Assembly (NCBI GenBank): GCA_003150175.1
Contig: QAKZ01000057.1
Location: 1 to 18,212, forward strand
From: Coriobacteriia bacterium
GTDB lineage: Bacteria; Actinomycetota; Coriobacteriia; Coriobacteriales; Atopobiaceae
Direction of reading: 5' to 3'
Length of the DNA stretch: 18,212 nt
The notes under the pieces were generated by a model, which was given only the letters and a program-made list of their open reading frames with translations, was not told the DNA's origin and searched no databases. The stretch's first letter is position 1. Every line of letters begins with the position of its first letter. Below, piece by piece: positions 1-5,821 of this stretch. The translations under genes and the position numbers were made by a program.

Positions 1-66
1 CGCCGCGCAGCCGAGGCCCGCGGCGACGCGCACGTCTTTATTGCGAAGAAGCCCCGATGCCCCCAT
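1..66 (-). CDS. Probable sensor histidine kinase, N-terminal fragment (runs off the window)
   Basis: Reading leftward from an ATG at 66, an open frame of 22 codons continues to the window edge. It encodes MGASGLLRNKDVRVAAGLGC followed by two alanines: a short basic segment, then the beginning of a hydrophobic stretch. This is how many membrane sensor kinases begin. The gene starts 13 bases after the stop of the OmpR-type response regulator, and regulator-then-kinase order in one operon is very common. A weak purine-rich GGCGGCGGA precedes the ATG. The identification rests on position and on the start of a membrane segment. No kinase motif is visible, so another membrane protein is possible. 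Confidence 0.45.
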   Translation of the reverse strand, partial: MGASGLLRNKDVRVAAGLGCAA

Positions 67-78
67 GCCGTCCGCCGC

Positions 79-759
79 CTAACCCACGGCCCGGTAGCCC
101 ATGCCGCGCACCGTGGTGATGAGAGCGGGCGCGCACGGGTCGTCCTCGAGCTTGTCCCGGAGGCGCTTGATGTAGACGGACAGCGTGTTCTCCTCGATGT
201 AGGCGCCGGCGTCGTCCCACAGCGCCTCGCGCATCATGTCGCGCGTGACCACGCGGCCCTTGTTCTTCGCAAAGAGCAGCAGCAGCCGGTACTCGAGGGC
301 GGAAAGCACGACCTCACGCCCGCCCTTCTCCACGTGCGCGCGGTCGGGGTCGATGACCACGTCGCCGAGCGTAAGGCGGGCGACCTTGGGCTGCGAGCGC
401 CGGATGGCGGCGGCCACGCGCGCGAGCAGCTCGCGCGGGCGGAAGGGCTTGGCGACGTAGTCGTCGGCGCCCATCGAAAGCCCGGTCACGGTATTGAGCT
501 CGTCGCCCGAGGCGGTGAGGAAGATCACGGGAACCTGCGGGGTTGCCGCCTTGATTGCCGCGCAGACCGAGAAACCGTTTCCCTGGGCGAGCGTGACGTC
601 GACGAGCGCGAGCGCGTAGCCGGCGTGCGGCGCGCACGCGAGCGCGACGGCGCCGTCCTGGGTGGGGGAGTCGTCCACCTCGTAGCCCTCGGAGGCCAAA
701 AGCTCCGAGAGCGTCTCCACTATGAGCTTGTCGTCCTCGACGAGCGGGATGCGTGCCAT
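79..759 (-). CDS. OmpR/PhoB-family response regulator
   Basis: A 226-residue transcription factor of two-component type. The receiver domain (about 1-120) has the acidic pair D9-D10, the phospho-acceptor D54 in LALVDVTLAQG, the switch T82 in FLTASGDE and the conserved K104 in VAKPF. A winged-helix DNA-binding domain follows (about 128-226), with the family signatures LSALEYRLLLLF, NTLSVYIKRLRDKLE and TTVRGMGYRAVG. Length is normal. A longer open frame reaches 825, but the ATG at 759 is chosen because GGAAGGAGACC stands directly before it and the protein then begins with the normal first beta strand. A probable kinase gene follows 13 bases downstream. Signal and targets are unknown; autoregulation and control of the divergent cstA are possible, because a phased repeat array lies between the two genes. 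Confidence 0.93.
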   Translation of the reverse strand: MARIPLVEDDKLIVETLSELLASEGYEVDDSPTQDGAVALACAPHAGYALALVDVTLAQGNGFSVCAAIKAATPQVPVIFLTASGDELNTVTGLSMGADDYVAKPFRPRELLARVAAAIRRSQPKVARLTLGDVVIDPDRAHVEKGGREVVLSALEYRLLLLFAKNKGRVVTRDMMREALWDDAGAYIEENTLSVYIKRLRDKLEDDPCAPALITTVRGMGYRAVG

Positions 760-781
760 GGGTCTCCTTCCGCTTCGCCAA

Positions 782-825
782 AGTATAGAAAGAAGGTCGC
801 GGGCCGTGCGTGACCATTCGGTCAC
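782..825 (-). promoter_or_regulatory. Promoter of the response regulator with a palindromic operator
   Basis: On the minus strand a near-consensus -10 box TATACT lies at 782-787, about 23 bases before the regulator ATG. No good -35 hexamer is present at the expected distance. Instead a perfect inverted repeat GTGACC-ATTC-GGTCAC occupies 810-825, around the -35 position. A strong -10, a missing -35 and an overlapping dyad suggest a controlled promoter, either activator-dependent or repressed. Confidence 0.5.
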
Positions 826-838
826 CTGCGGAGGAGGG

Positions 839-848
839 ATGACGTCAT
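839..848. promoter_or_regulatory. Ten-base palindrome ATGACGTCAT
   Basis: A perfect 10-bp palindrome, 13 bases beyond the GTGACC/GGTCAC dyad and upstream of the regulator promoter. It could be a second operator. A 10-bp palindrome can also arise by chance, so this is only a candidate. Confidence 0.25.
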
Positions 849-925
849 CGCCCTTATTGCCAACTGCGATTCAAGACGAATGTCGGCGAACGGATGGCAA
901 ATCTCGCCCAACGGCGGCCTTCTTT

Positions 926-1002
926 GTTTCAGGCGCGTTATCGCAGGTTTCGAAAATGTTAGCCAGCGTTTCGAGCGTGTTAGATGACGAGGTTTGAGCG
1001 TT
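926..1002. promoter_or_regulatory. Helically phased GTT half-site array, likely response-regulator binding region
   Basis: Three direct repeats of the form GTTTC-N6-GTTA occur at 926-941, 947-962 and 968-983, exactly 21 bp apart. The second and third share GTTTCGA-N3-TGTTAG. The GTT trinucleotides start at 926, 937, 947, 958, 968 and 979, a spacing of 11, 10, 11, 10, 11, so they lie on one face of the helix; another GTT is at 1000. OmpR/PhoB-type regulators bind direct half-sites about 11 bp apart, and LytTR-type regulators bind direct repeats 21 bp apart, so either class fits. The array lies between the OmpR-type regulator gene and cstA, immediately before a weak candidate cstA promoter. Confidence 0.6.
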
Positions 1003-1028
1003 GCCCGCGGATTAACCGGGTTCACTAT
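1001..1028 (+). promoter_or_regulatory. Candidate cstA promoter (weak)
   Basis: TTGCCC at 1001-1006 and CACTAT at 1023-1028 are 16 bp apart, a poor match to the housekeeping consensus. The position directly after the phased GTT array would suit an activator-dependent promoter. Transcription from here would give a leader of roughly 215 bases before cstA. No better promoter was found in the region. Confidence 0.25.
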
Positions 1029-1127
1029 GGGCAGCGTCCACAGGTGGCGCTTCGGCGCTCAAGAGACGGGATTTCGATCAAACATGTTCACCGCAGAGCT
1101 ATCCATTATCGCGATCGTAATTTAGCG

Positions 1128-1218
1128 CGGGTTGGTTAGGAGCCGACCCGAAAGATAATGGGCGGCTTTGCAATAAGCGATGTGTGGGGCCGCTTGGTAT
1201 ACGCCAGGCGGCCTTTTT
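1128..1218 (+). promoter_or_regulatory. cstA leader RNA with competing hairpins (putative attenuator or riboswitch)
   Basis: Three pairings in this stretch exclude one another. Hairpin 1 pairs 1128-1135 with 1143-1150 (CGGGTTGG/CCGACCCG). Hairpin 2 pairs 1141-1149 with 1160-1167 (AGCCG, bulged A, CCC with GGGCGGCT) and uses the same 3' arm as hairpin 1. The arm 1160-1166 can also pair with 1189-1195, the 5' arm of the terminator. If hairpin 1 forms, the 1160-1166 arm is free to act as antiterminator; if hairpin 2 forms, the terminator is released. No known riboswitch class was recognised. The pairings were found by eye and no energies were computed. Confidence 0.45.
1188..1218 (+). terminator. 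Intrinsic terminator immediately upstream of cstA
   Basis: GGCCGCTTGG (1188-1197) pairs with CCAGGCGGCC (1204-1213), a 10-bp stem with one G-U pair and a 6-base loop, followed by TTTTT (1214-1218). It lies only 35 bases before the cstA start codon and has no upstream gene on the same strand. It therefore either attenuates cstA or ends a small RNA made from the upstream control region. Confidence 0.85.
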
Positions 1219-1252
1219 GATTCGAGATCCCAAACAGGAAGGAAAGTAAGGA

Positions 1253-3106
1253 ATGAACGGAATCGTACTGATGCTCGTTGCCGCGGCCGTGCTGGTCTGC
1301 GGTTACCTGTTCTACGGCAGGTGGCTCGCCAACAAGTGGGGCGTCGACGCCGAGGCCCTCACCCCCGCTCGCCGCATGGAGGATGGCAAGAACTTCACCC
1401 CCGCCTCCGCCTTCACCGTGTTCTCCCACCAGTTCTCCTCGATCTGCGGCGCCGGCCCTGTGACGGGCACCATCGTGGCCATGGCCTTCGGCTGGGTCCC
1501 CGTCGTGCTGTGGGTCCTCGTCGGCGGCATCTTCTTCGGCGCCGTCCACGACTTCGGCGCCCTCTACGCCTCGATGAAGAACAACGGCAAGTCGCTTGCC
1601 CAGCTCATCGAGAAGTACATCGGCAAGACCGGCCGTCGCCTGTTCCTGCTGTTCTCCTGGCTGTTCTGCATCATTGTCATCGCCGCCTTCACCTCGATGG
1701 TCTGCGGCACCTTCAAGTTCACCGCCGCCGCTGACGGCTCCGTCGACGTCGCCAAGTCCTACGCTGCTGGCTGCGCCGGCACCATCTCGATTCTGTTCAC
1801 TTTCGTTGCCATCGCCTTCGGCTGGGCCCAGCGCAAGTTCAACCTCTCCGGCGCCGCCGAGTTCGGCGTGGCTGTGGTTTCCATCGTCGTGATGTTCGCC
1901 GTGGGCATGCAGTTCCCGCTCTACCTCAACCTCAACCAGTGGATCGCCGTCGTCATGGTGTACCTGGTCTTCGCCGGCGCCATGCCGATCCAGACCCTGA
2001 AGCAGCCGCGCGACTACCTCACCACCATCATGATGGTCGTCATGATCGTCTGCGCCGTCCTCGGCATCTTCGTCCTGGGCTTCCAGGGCAAGGCCACCAT
2101 CACCGCCCCGGCCTTCACCGGCTTCTCCACCAAGAGCGGCATGATGTTCCCGGTGCTCTTCGTCTCCGTCGCCTGCGGCGCCCTGTCCGGCTTCCACTCC
2201 CTGGTGTCCTCCGGCACCTCCTCTAAGCAGGTCTCTGACGAGCGCGACGCCGTCAAGGTCGGCTACGGCGCGATGGTTCTCGAGTCCTTCGTCGGCATCC
2301 TTGCCATCATCATCGCCGGCATCATGTTCTCCGACATGAACACCGCCGGCACCGGCGCCCTGAACGTCGTCGACGCCACCGGCAAGGCCGTTGCCAGCAC
2401 CCCGTTCCAGATCTTCGCCGCCGGCATCGCCCGCGGTATGCAGTCCTTCGGCATCGACGGCACCGTCGCCACCGTCTTCATGACCATGAACGTCTCGGCC
2501 CTGGCCCTGACCTCGCTCGACGCCGTTGCCCGCATCGCCCGCACTTCTTTCTCCGAGTTCTTCGCCTCCTCCAACGACGCCCTGGCCATCGAGTCCAAGG
2601 CCGGCGCCATGAAGGTCCTCGGCAACCCCTGGTTCGCCACCGTCGTCACCCTGATCCCGGGCCTCGCCCTCACCTTCGGCGGCTATCTGGCCATCTGGCC
2701 GCTCTTCGGCGCCTCCAACCAGCTCCTCGGCGGCATGACCATGATCACCCTCGCCGTGTTCTGCAAGTGCACCGGCCGCAAGGGCGCCATGCTCTACGTG
2801 CCCGTCGCCTTCCTGCTCGTGTGCACCTTCACCTCGCTCGTGCAGTCCATCTTCGGCTGCGTGAACGCGCTGGCCGCCGGCACCGCCGTGTCCGTGTTCA
2901 ACTCCGTCCTGCAGCTCGTCTTCGCCGTGCTGCTCGTGGTCCTCGGCGTCATCGTCGCCGTCAACTGCCTGAAGGAGTTCTTCGGCGCCAAGGCGGGCTC
3001 CATGCCCGACGAGGAGCCCGAGTGGACCGAGCTCGGCCGCAAGAACTGCGCCGCCGCTGCCGACGCCAAGGTCGCCGGTGCCACCAACACCCCGGCTGCC
3101 GAGTAA
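1253..3106 (+). CDS. cstA: Carbon starvation protein CstA family transporter (peptide/pyruvate uptake)
   Basis: A 617-residue inner-membrane protein with many hydrophobic segments along its length. It has the CstA hallmarks: a first membrane helix at 3-22, then SHQFSSICGAGPVTGT around 58-73, GAVHDFGALYAS around 96-107, the block GALSGFHSLVSSGTSSKQ in mid-protein, and a C-terminal five-helix region including SLDAVARIARTSF and GGYLAIWPLFGASNQLLG. Members of the family import peptides, or pyruvate in the E. coli BtsT branch, and are typically induced by nutrient limitation. The ATG follows AGGAAGGA (1236-1243) by nine bases. It stands alone between an upstream leader terminator and a downstream terminator. 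The small yjiX-type gene that often follows cstA in proteobacteria is absent. The exact substrate cannot be read from sequence. Confidence 0.95.
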   Translation: MNGIVLMLVAAAVLVCGYLFYGRWLANKWGVDAEALTPARRMEDGKNFTPASAFTVFSHQFSSICGAGPVTGTIVAMAFGWVPVVLWVLVGGIFFGAVHDFGALYASMKNNGKSLAQLIEKYIGKTGRRLFLLFSWLFCIIVIAAFTSMVCGTFKFTAAADGSVDVAKSYAAGCAGTISILFTFVAIAFGWAQRKFNLSGAAEFGVAVVSIVVMFAVGMQFPLYLNLNQWIAVVMVYLVFAGAMPIQTLKQPRDYLTTIMMVVMIVCAVLGIFVLGFQGKATITAPAFTGFSTKSGMMFPVLFVSVACGALSGFHSLVSSGTSSKQVSDERDAVKVGYGAMVLESFVGILAIIIAGIMFSDMNTAGTGALNVVDATGKAVASTPFQIFAAGIARGMQSFGIDGTVATVFMTMNVSALALTSLDAVARIARTSFSEFFASSNDALAIESKAGAMKVLGNPWFATVVTLIPGLALTFGGYLAIWPLFGASNQLLGGMTMITLAVFCKCTGRKGAMLYVPVAFLLVCTFTSLVQSIFGCVNALAAGTAVSVFNSVLQLVFAVLLVVLGVIVAVNCLKEFFGAKAGSMPDEEPEWTELGRKNCAAAADAKVAGATNTPAAE

Positions 3107-3176
3107 ACAGCAGCCTCGGGTCGTGTGGCCCAGTTCCAAGGCTCACCTGCGTGACTCATAGCTTTGCGTAAAGCAG

Positions 3177-3213
3177 GCGCCCTGTGCCAAGCGACTCGGC
3201 ACAGGGCGCTTTT
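3177..3213 (+). terminator. Strong intrinsic terminator after cstA
   Basis: GCGCCCTGTGCC (3177-3188) and GGCACAGGGCGC (3198-3209) form a perfect 12-bp stem with a 9-base loop, followed by TTTT. It lies 71 bases after the cstA stop codon. Confidence 0.92.
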
Positions 3214-3248
3214 GTGTGGGGAGGTAGGAATGCTGGGCTCTGTGCGCA

Positions 3249-3563
3249 GGAATCTTGGGGGCATCGGTAGTGCTGCACGTTGATCTCCGGGCGTCGGTAA
3301 CGATGCACGGGAATCCGGGGGCGTCGGTAACGCTGCACCATATTCCTGGAGCGTCGGTACCGACGGTCGACCATTCCGACGAGGATTCTACCGACGCTCC
3401 CGGATTCTGGTGAGAAACGCCACTTTTGCCCCTTCTTCGCACGGGTTTCAAGGAGTGTCAGTACCGACGGTCGGGGATTCTGGTGCGTTTGTTACCGACG
3501 GTCGGGGATTCCCGCGTGACATTACCGACGGTCGGGGATTCCGGCGCAGCCGTTACCGACGGT
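3249..3563. repeat. Repeat family R1: 30-bp tandem units followed by inverted units
   Basis: Four plus-orientation units of exactly 30 bp fill 3249-3278, 3279-3308, 3309-3338 and 3339-3368. They share GGAATC near the start, CGTCGGTAACG in the middle and TGCAC at the end. The same core then appears inverted once at 3388-3410 (ACCGACGCTCCCGGATTC) and four more times, with TACCGACGGTCGGGGATTC beginning at 3462, 3493 and 3523 and a shorter copy at 3554, 30 to 31 bp apart. Variable bases between cores number only about 8 to 12. No gene is seen here: short open frames across it are repeat-driven and carry no recognisable domain. Confidence 0.85.
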
Positions 3564-3606
3564 CTCAACTTTCGGCCCAGCGTCTCTGGTCGTTGGCGCA
3601 ACAAAG

Positions 3607-3654
3607 CCTCAAAGGCCATCCGCTCCCATCCCTCAAAGTCAATCCGCTCCCATT
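3607..3654 (+). repeat. 24-bp tandem duplication upstream of the cupin genes
   Basis: Units 3607-3630 and 3631-3654 are adjacent and match at 21 of 24 positions, sharing CCTCAAAG and ATCCGCTCCCAT. They end about 30 bases before a candidate -10 box and about 82 bases before the first cupin gene, so they could be an operator. They are unrelated to the R1 units. Confidence 0.75.
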
Positions 3655-3683
3655 GCCTCTGATGCTGTTTGCGCACATTCGGG

Positions 3684-3689
3684 TAGAGT
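3684..3689 (+). promoter_or_regulatory. Candidate -10 element for the cupin pair
   Basis: TAGAGT in the context GGGTAGAGTGG lies 53 bases before the first cupin ATG. A closely similar GGGTAGACTGG precedes the gene at 10477 by a comparable distance, and TANANT-type -10 boxes are common in actinobacteria. No convincing -35 hexamer is present. Confidence 0.35.
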
Positions 3690-3736
3690 GGGGAGGAATT
3701 GCAGGTCAAGTTACAGGCCATAGAAAGGACCCAACC

Positions 3737-4075
3737 ATGTCCGAGCTCATAAAGAACGTCTTGAAGGAATCCGTCTTTACCCTCGCCGACCTCGTCCAGG
3801 TCGAGGAGGGGCGCGTGAACAGCCTCACCCTCTCGCAGACCCCCGCGACCAAGGTCACGCTCTTCGCCATCGATGCGGACGAGGGCATGAGCAGCCATGC
3901 CGCCGGCGGAGACGCCATGGTCAACGTGCTGGAGGGCACGAGCGAGATCACCATCAACGGCGTCGCGCACGAGGTCGGCGCGGGGCAGTCCATCGTGATT
4001 CCTGCGGGCGCGCCTCATTCGGTGCGCGGCGTCACCGCCTTCAAGATGCTGCTCGTCGTCGTTTTCGCGTCGTAG
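3737..4075 (+). CDS. Small cupin-domain protein
   Basis: A 112-residue single-domain cupin, probably cytoplasmic. The beta-barrel motifs are visible: the first around EGMSSHAAGGDAMVNVLEG (49-67), with one histidine (H54) where many cupins have H-x-H, and the second in GQSIVIPAGAPHSV (83-96), with H94. Such small cupins bind a metal or small ligand and act as isomerases, dioxygenases or sensors; the sequence does not say which. A longer frame opens upstream, but it runs through the repeat DNA. The ATG at 3737 has AAAGGAC seven bases before it. A second cupin gene follows after 21 bases, so the two are almost certainly one operon. The ATG context GGACCCAACCATGTCCGA is shared with the gene at 10477. 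Confidence 0.85.
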   Translation: MSELIKNVLKESVFTLADLVQVEEGRVNSLTLSQTPATKVTLFAIDADEGMSSHAAGGDAMVNVLEGTSEITINGVAHEVGAGQSIVIPAGAPHSVRGVTAFKMLLVVVFAS

Positions 4076-4096
4076 ACGGGAGGGGGAGAGAAACCC

Positions 4097-4414
4097 ATGC
4101 CGTTCCGTAACCTTCCGACCGATGCCGCCGCGCCGCTCTCCTCGCTCGTCGAGGTGCGGCCCGGACAGGTTTCGAGCCGCTCGCTCACGCGCATCGGCGA
4201 TGCGCTCGCCGGTACGCTTCTGGCCTTCGACGAGGGCGAGTCCGTGAGCGAAGAGACCTACGCGGGCGACACCCTGTACTACCTCGTCGAGGGCGAGGCT
4301 GACGTCAACGGCGTGCGGATGGCTGCTGGCGACGTGCTCATGGTCCCCGCCGGCACCCTGCACGCGATCGAGCCGGTCTCTGCCTGCAAGGTGCTGCAGC
4401 TCACGCTTTTCTAG
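4097..4414 (+). CDS. Second small cupin-domain protein
   Basis: A 105-residue cupin fold. The region 52-71 (EETYAGDTLYYLVEGEADVN) corresponds to the first cupin motif but has no histidine pair; glutamates occupy the area. The second motif, AGDVLMVPAGTLHAIEP (77-93), keeps H89. Metal binding is therefore likely reduced or altered compared with typical cupins. The gene starts 21 bases after its cupin neighbour, with a strong GGGAGGGGGAGAG site before the ATG, and is followed by an intrinsic terminator. The pair may work together as a hetero-oligomer, which is inference from operon structure. Substrate unknown. Confidence 0.85.
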   Translation: MPFRNLPTDAAAPLSSLVEVRPGQVSSRSLTRIGDALAGTLLAFDEGESVSEETYAGDTLYYLVEGEADVNGVRMAAGDVLMVPAGTLHAIEPVSACKVLQLTLF

Positions 4415-4439
4415 GGGATTGGACTTAATGGATCGTTAT

Positions 4440-4479
4440 CCGGGGCTCGTCGGGATCGGCGGGCCCCGGAATTTCTTTT
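4440..4479 (+). terminator. Intrinsic terminator after the cupin operon
   Basis: CCGGGGC (4440-4446) pairs with GCCCCGG (4463-4469). The stem can be extended inward through 4448-4451 with 4458-4461 to a small loop. The T-rich tail ATTTCTTTTCT follows. It lies 25 bases after the second cupin stop codon. Confidence 0.8.
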
Positions 4480-4483
4480 CTGA

Positions 4484-4540
4484 GGTATGGCATAAGCCAT
4501 GCTCCCGTCGTTACTGCAATTATTTGGTTTGGCATAAACC
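4484..4540. repeat. Pair of small hairpin repeats (GGTWTGGCATAARCC)
   Basis: Two copies, GGTATGGCATAAGCC at 4484-4498 and GGTTTGGCATAAACC at 4526-4540, are 42 bp apart. Each can fold on itself (ATGGC-ATAA-GCCAT; GGTTT-GGCAT-AAACC). The two copies differ at compensating stem positions, which suggests that the hairpin matters more than the sequence. Confidence 0.5.
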
Positions 4541-4584
4541 GAAATACCGTTGTTCCCGATTTAGGGTTCAGGAACAAGAAGTTC

Positions 4585-4812
4585 GAGCCTGTGTCACCCC
4601 TCATCTGGGGTTTGAGTTGAGATCTGAGCCTGTGTCACCCGTCATCTGGGGTTTGTTGCATGAGATGAGCCCATGTCCCCCGGTCGTTTGGGGACGCGGC
4701 AATCCCAGATGACCGGGGGACATAGGCTTCTTGCTGTTTGCGACCCCCAGATGACGGGTGACATAGGCTCGCCATGGCCGCCGAACCCCAGATGACCGGG
4801 GGGCATGGGCTC
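4585..4812. repeat. Repeat family R2: three direct plus three inverted 41-bp units
   Basis: Direct units begin at 4585, 4626 and 4667, exactly 41 bp apart, each with the order GAGCC, TGTGTCACCC or TGTCCCCC, then TCATCTGGGG or a variant. Three inverted units follow (about 4703-4729, 4743-4770, 4784-4812) with the order CCCAGATGACC, GGGGGACATAGGCT, 41 to 42 bp apart. The central units form a long inverted repeat: ATGTCCCCCGGTC (4673-4685) pairs with GACCGGGGGACAT (4711-4723). The array lies between the ends of convergent genes and could act as a two-way terminator, but there is no T-tract. No gene is seen in 4480-4855. Confidence 0.88.
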
Positions 4813-4855
4813 GATGCACGAATTGAGCCCACTCGGCCGGCCGCAGCACCTATCT

Positions 4856-5821
4856 TTACTGGCTGTGCGACCAGGTGGTCTCCGGCGCCAGCTTGAACGC
4901 GATCGTGTACTGGTTGATCAACGGGTCCACGTGGCAGAAGAACACGCGCCCGTCGAGCGGCGCCGTGAGCATCTCCTTCACGTGGGCGTCGCCTGTGTCG
5001 AGCACCTGCCCGAGCGTCTGACCTGCGCGGACGCGCTCGCCGGGCTCGACGTCGCGCAGGAAGAACCCGCCCGCGCGCTCGCACCGGACGTCCACGAGCG
5101 ACGCCTCGTCGAGGTGCGTCGAGCGGAAGCCGCCCGGCAGGGTGAACTTGACCACGCCGCGGTCGTCGAGGAAGCGCAGGATACAGTCCTCGACCTCGTC
5201 GGCGTTGCGGGTGGACAGCGACCCCATGTCGCGCACGAACACGCTGAACGCGTGCGTCCCCCACACCTGCCAGTTGTAGTTGAGCGTCGTTGTGTCGAAG
5301 CTCGAGGGCTTCTTTGCAACGACGTAGGGGAAGCCGAACGCGCCGGCGAGCTCGAGGGACTCCTGCGTGACCTGCCCGGCCTCGGTCACGCGGACGTGGG
5401 GCTGGAAGTCCCCGGGTAGATAGAAGCTGCAGAGCTGGATGCCGTAGTCGTAGCCCTGCACGGCGCGGAAGAGCCCGTCGGCGATGCGCTGGGTCGTCTC
5501 GCCGAGGTCGTAGCCGGGAAACATGCGGTTGATGTCGGTGTTGTCCACCGGCCAGAACCGCTCGGATATGTTCATGGAAAACGCGTTCACGGAGGGCACG
5601 ACGAGGACGCGGCGCCCGGGATCCATGGCGCCCTTCTCCTCAAGGGCGCCAAGGCGCCTCACGAGGTCGGCGCACACGTAGGTCTGCTCGACCTCGTTGC
5701 CGCGCATGGAGCCGACGACGGCGACGCACTTGGGCGCGTCCGCGCGGCCGAACTCGTAGCCCCAGATGGTCAGCGGCTCTCGGTAGGGGGTGTCGAGGGT
5801 GTAGAGGTTGATCTTTCTCAT
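4856..5821 (-). CDS. Zinc-site-degenerate succinylglutamate desuccinylase/aspartoacylase family protein
   Basis: A 321-residue protein of the AstE/AspA (M14-like) fold. Conserved scaffold features remain: PSVNAFSMNISERFW (76-90), TDINRMFPGYD (95-105) matching the family DLNRxFPG, and a C-terminal beta region with GFFLRDVEPGERVRAGQTLG. The metal site is not conserved. The family motif H-G-x-E reads R40-G-N-E43, the second zinc histidine position reads Q129 (GIQLCS), and the catalytic glutamate region reads VFVRDMG. Hydrolase activity is therefore doubtful. Its ATG overlaps the stop of the upstream, intact paralogue (ATGA), indicating translational coupling and a probable two-subunit complex. 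A different metal arrangement or a binding-only role cannot be excluded. Confidence 0.82.
   Translation of the reverse strand: MRKINLYTLDTPYREPLTIWGYEFGRADAPKCVAVVGSMRGNEVEQTYVCADLVRRLGALEEKGAMDPGRRVLVVPSVNAFSMNISERFWPVDNTDINRMFPGYDLGETTQRIADGLFRAVQGYDYGIQLCSFYLPGDFQPHVRVTEAGQVTQESLELAGAFGFPYVVAKKPSSFDTTTLNYNWQVWGTHAFSVFVRDMGSLSTRNADEVEDCILRFLDDRGVVKFTLPGGFRSTHLDEASLVDVRCERAGGFFLRDVEPGERVRAGQTLGQVLDTGDAHVKEMLTAPLDGRVFFCHVDPLINQYTIAFKLAPETTWSHSQ

Noticed and set aside
1136..3139. Long minus-strand open frame opposite cstA (667 codons)
   Set aside because: Composition is Gly/Glu/Asp/His-rich with no domain, as expected of the antisense frame of a GC-rich gene. The plus-strand CstA is unambiguous.
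3143..3451. Minus-strand 102-codon frame with repeated TDAP phrases
   Set aside because: The peptide repeat simply reflects the 30-bp R1 DNA units; there is no ribosome binding site or conserved domain.
3249..3563. CRISPR array in the R1 region
   Set aside because: Units are only about 30 bp including 8-12 variable bases, orientation flips midway, copies are degenerate, and no cas gene is present.
4585..4812. CRISPR array in the R2 region
   Set aside because: Unit cores are inverted after three copies, the spacer-like parts are about 12 bp, and there are no cas genes.
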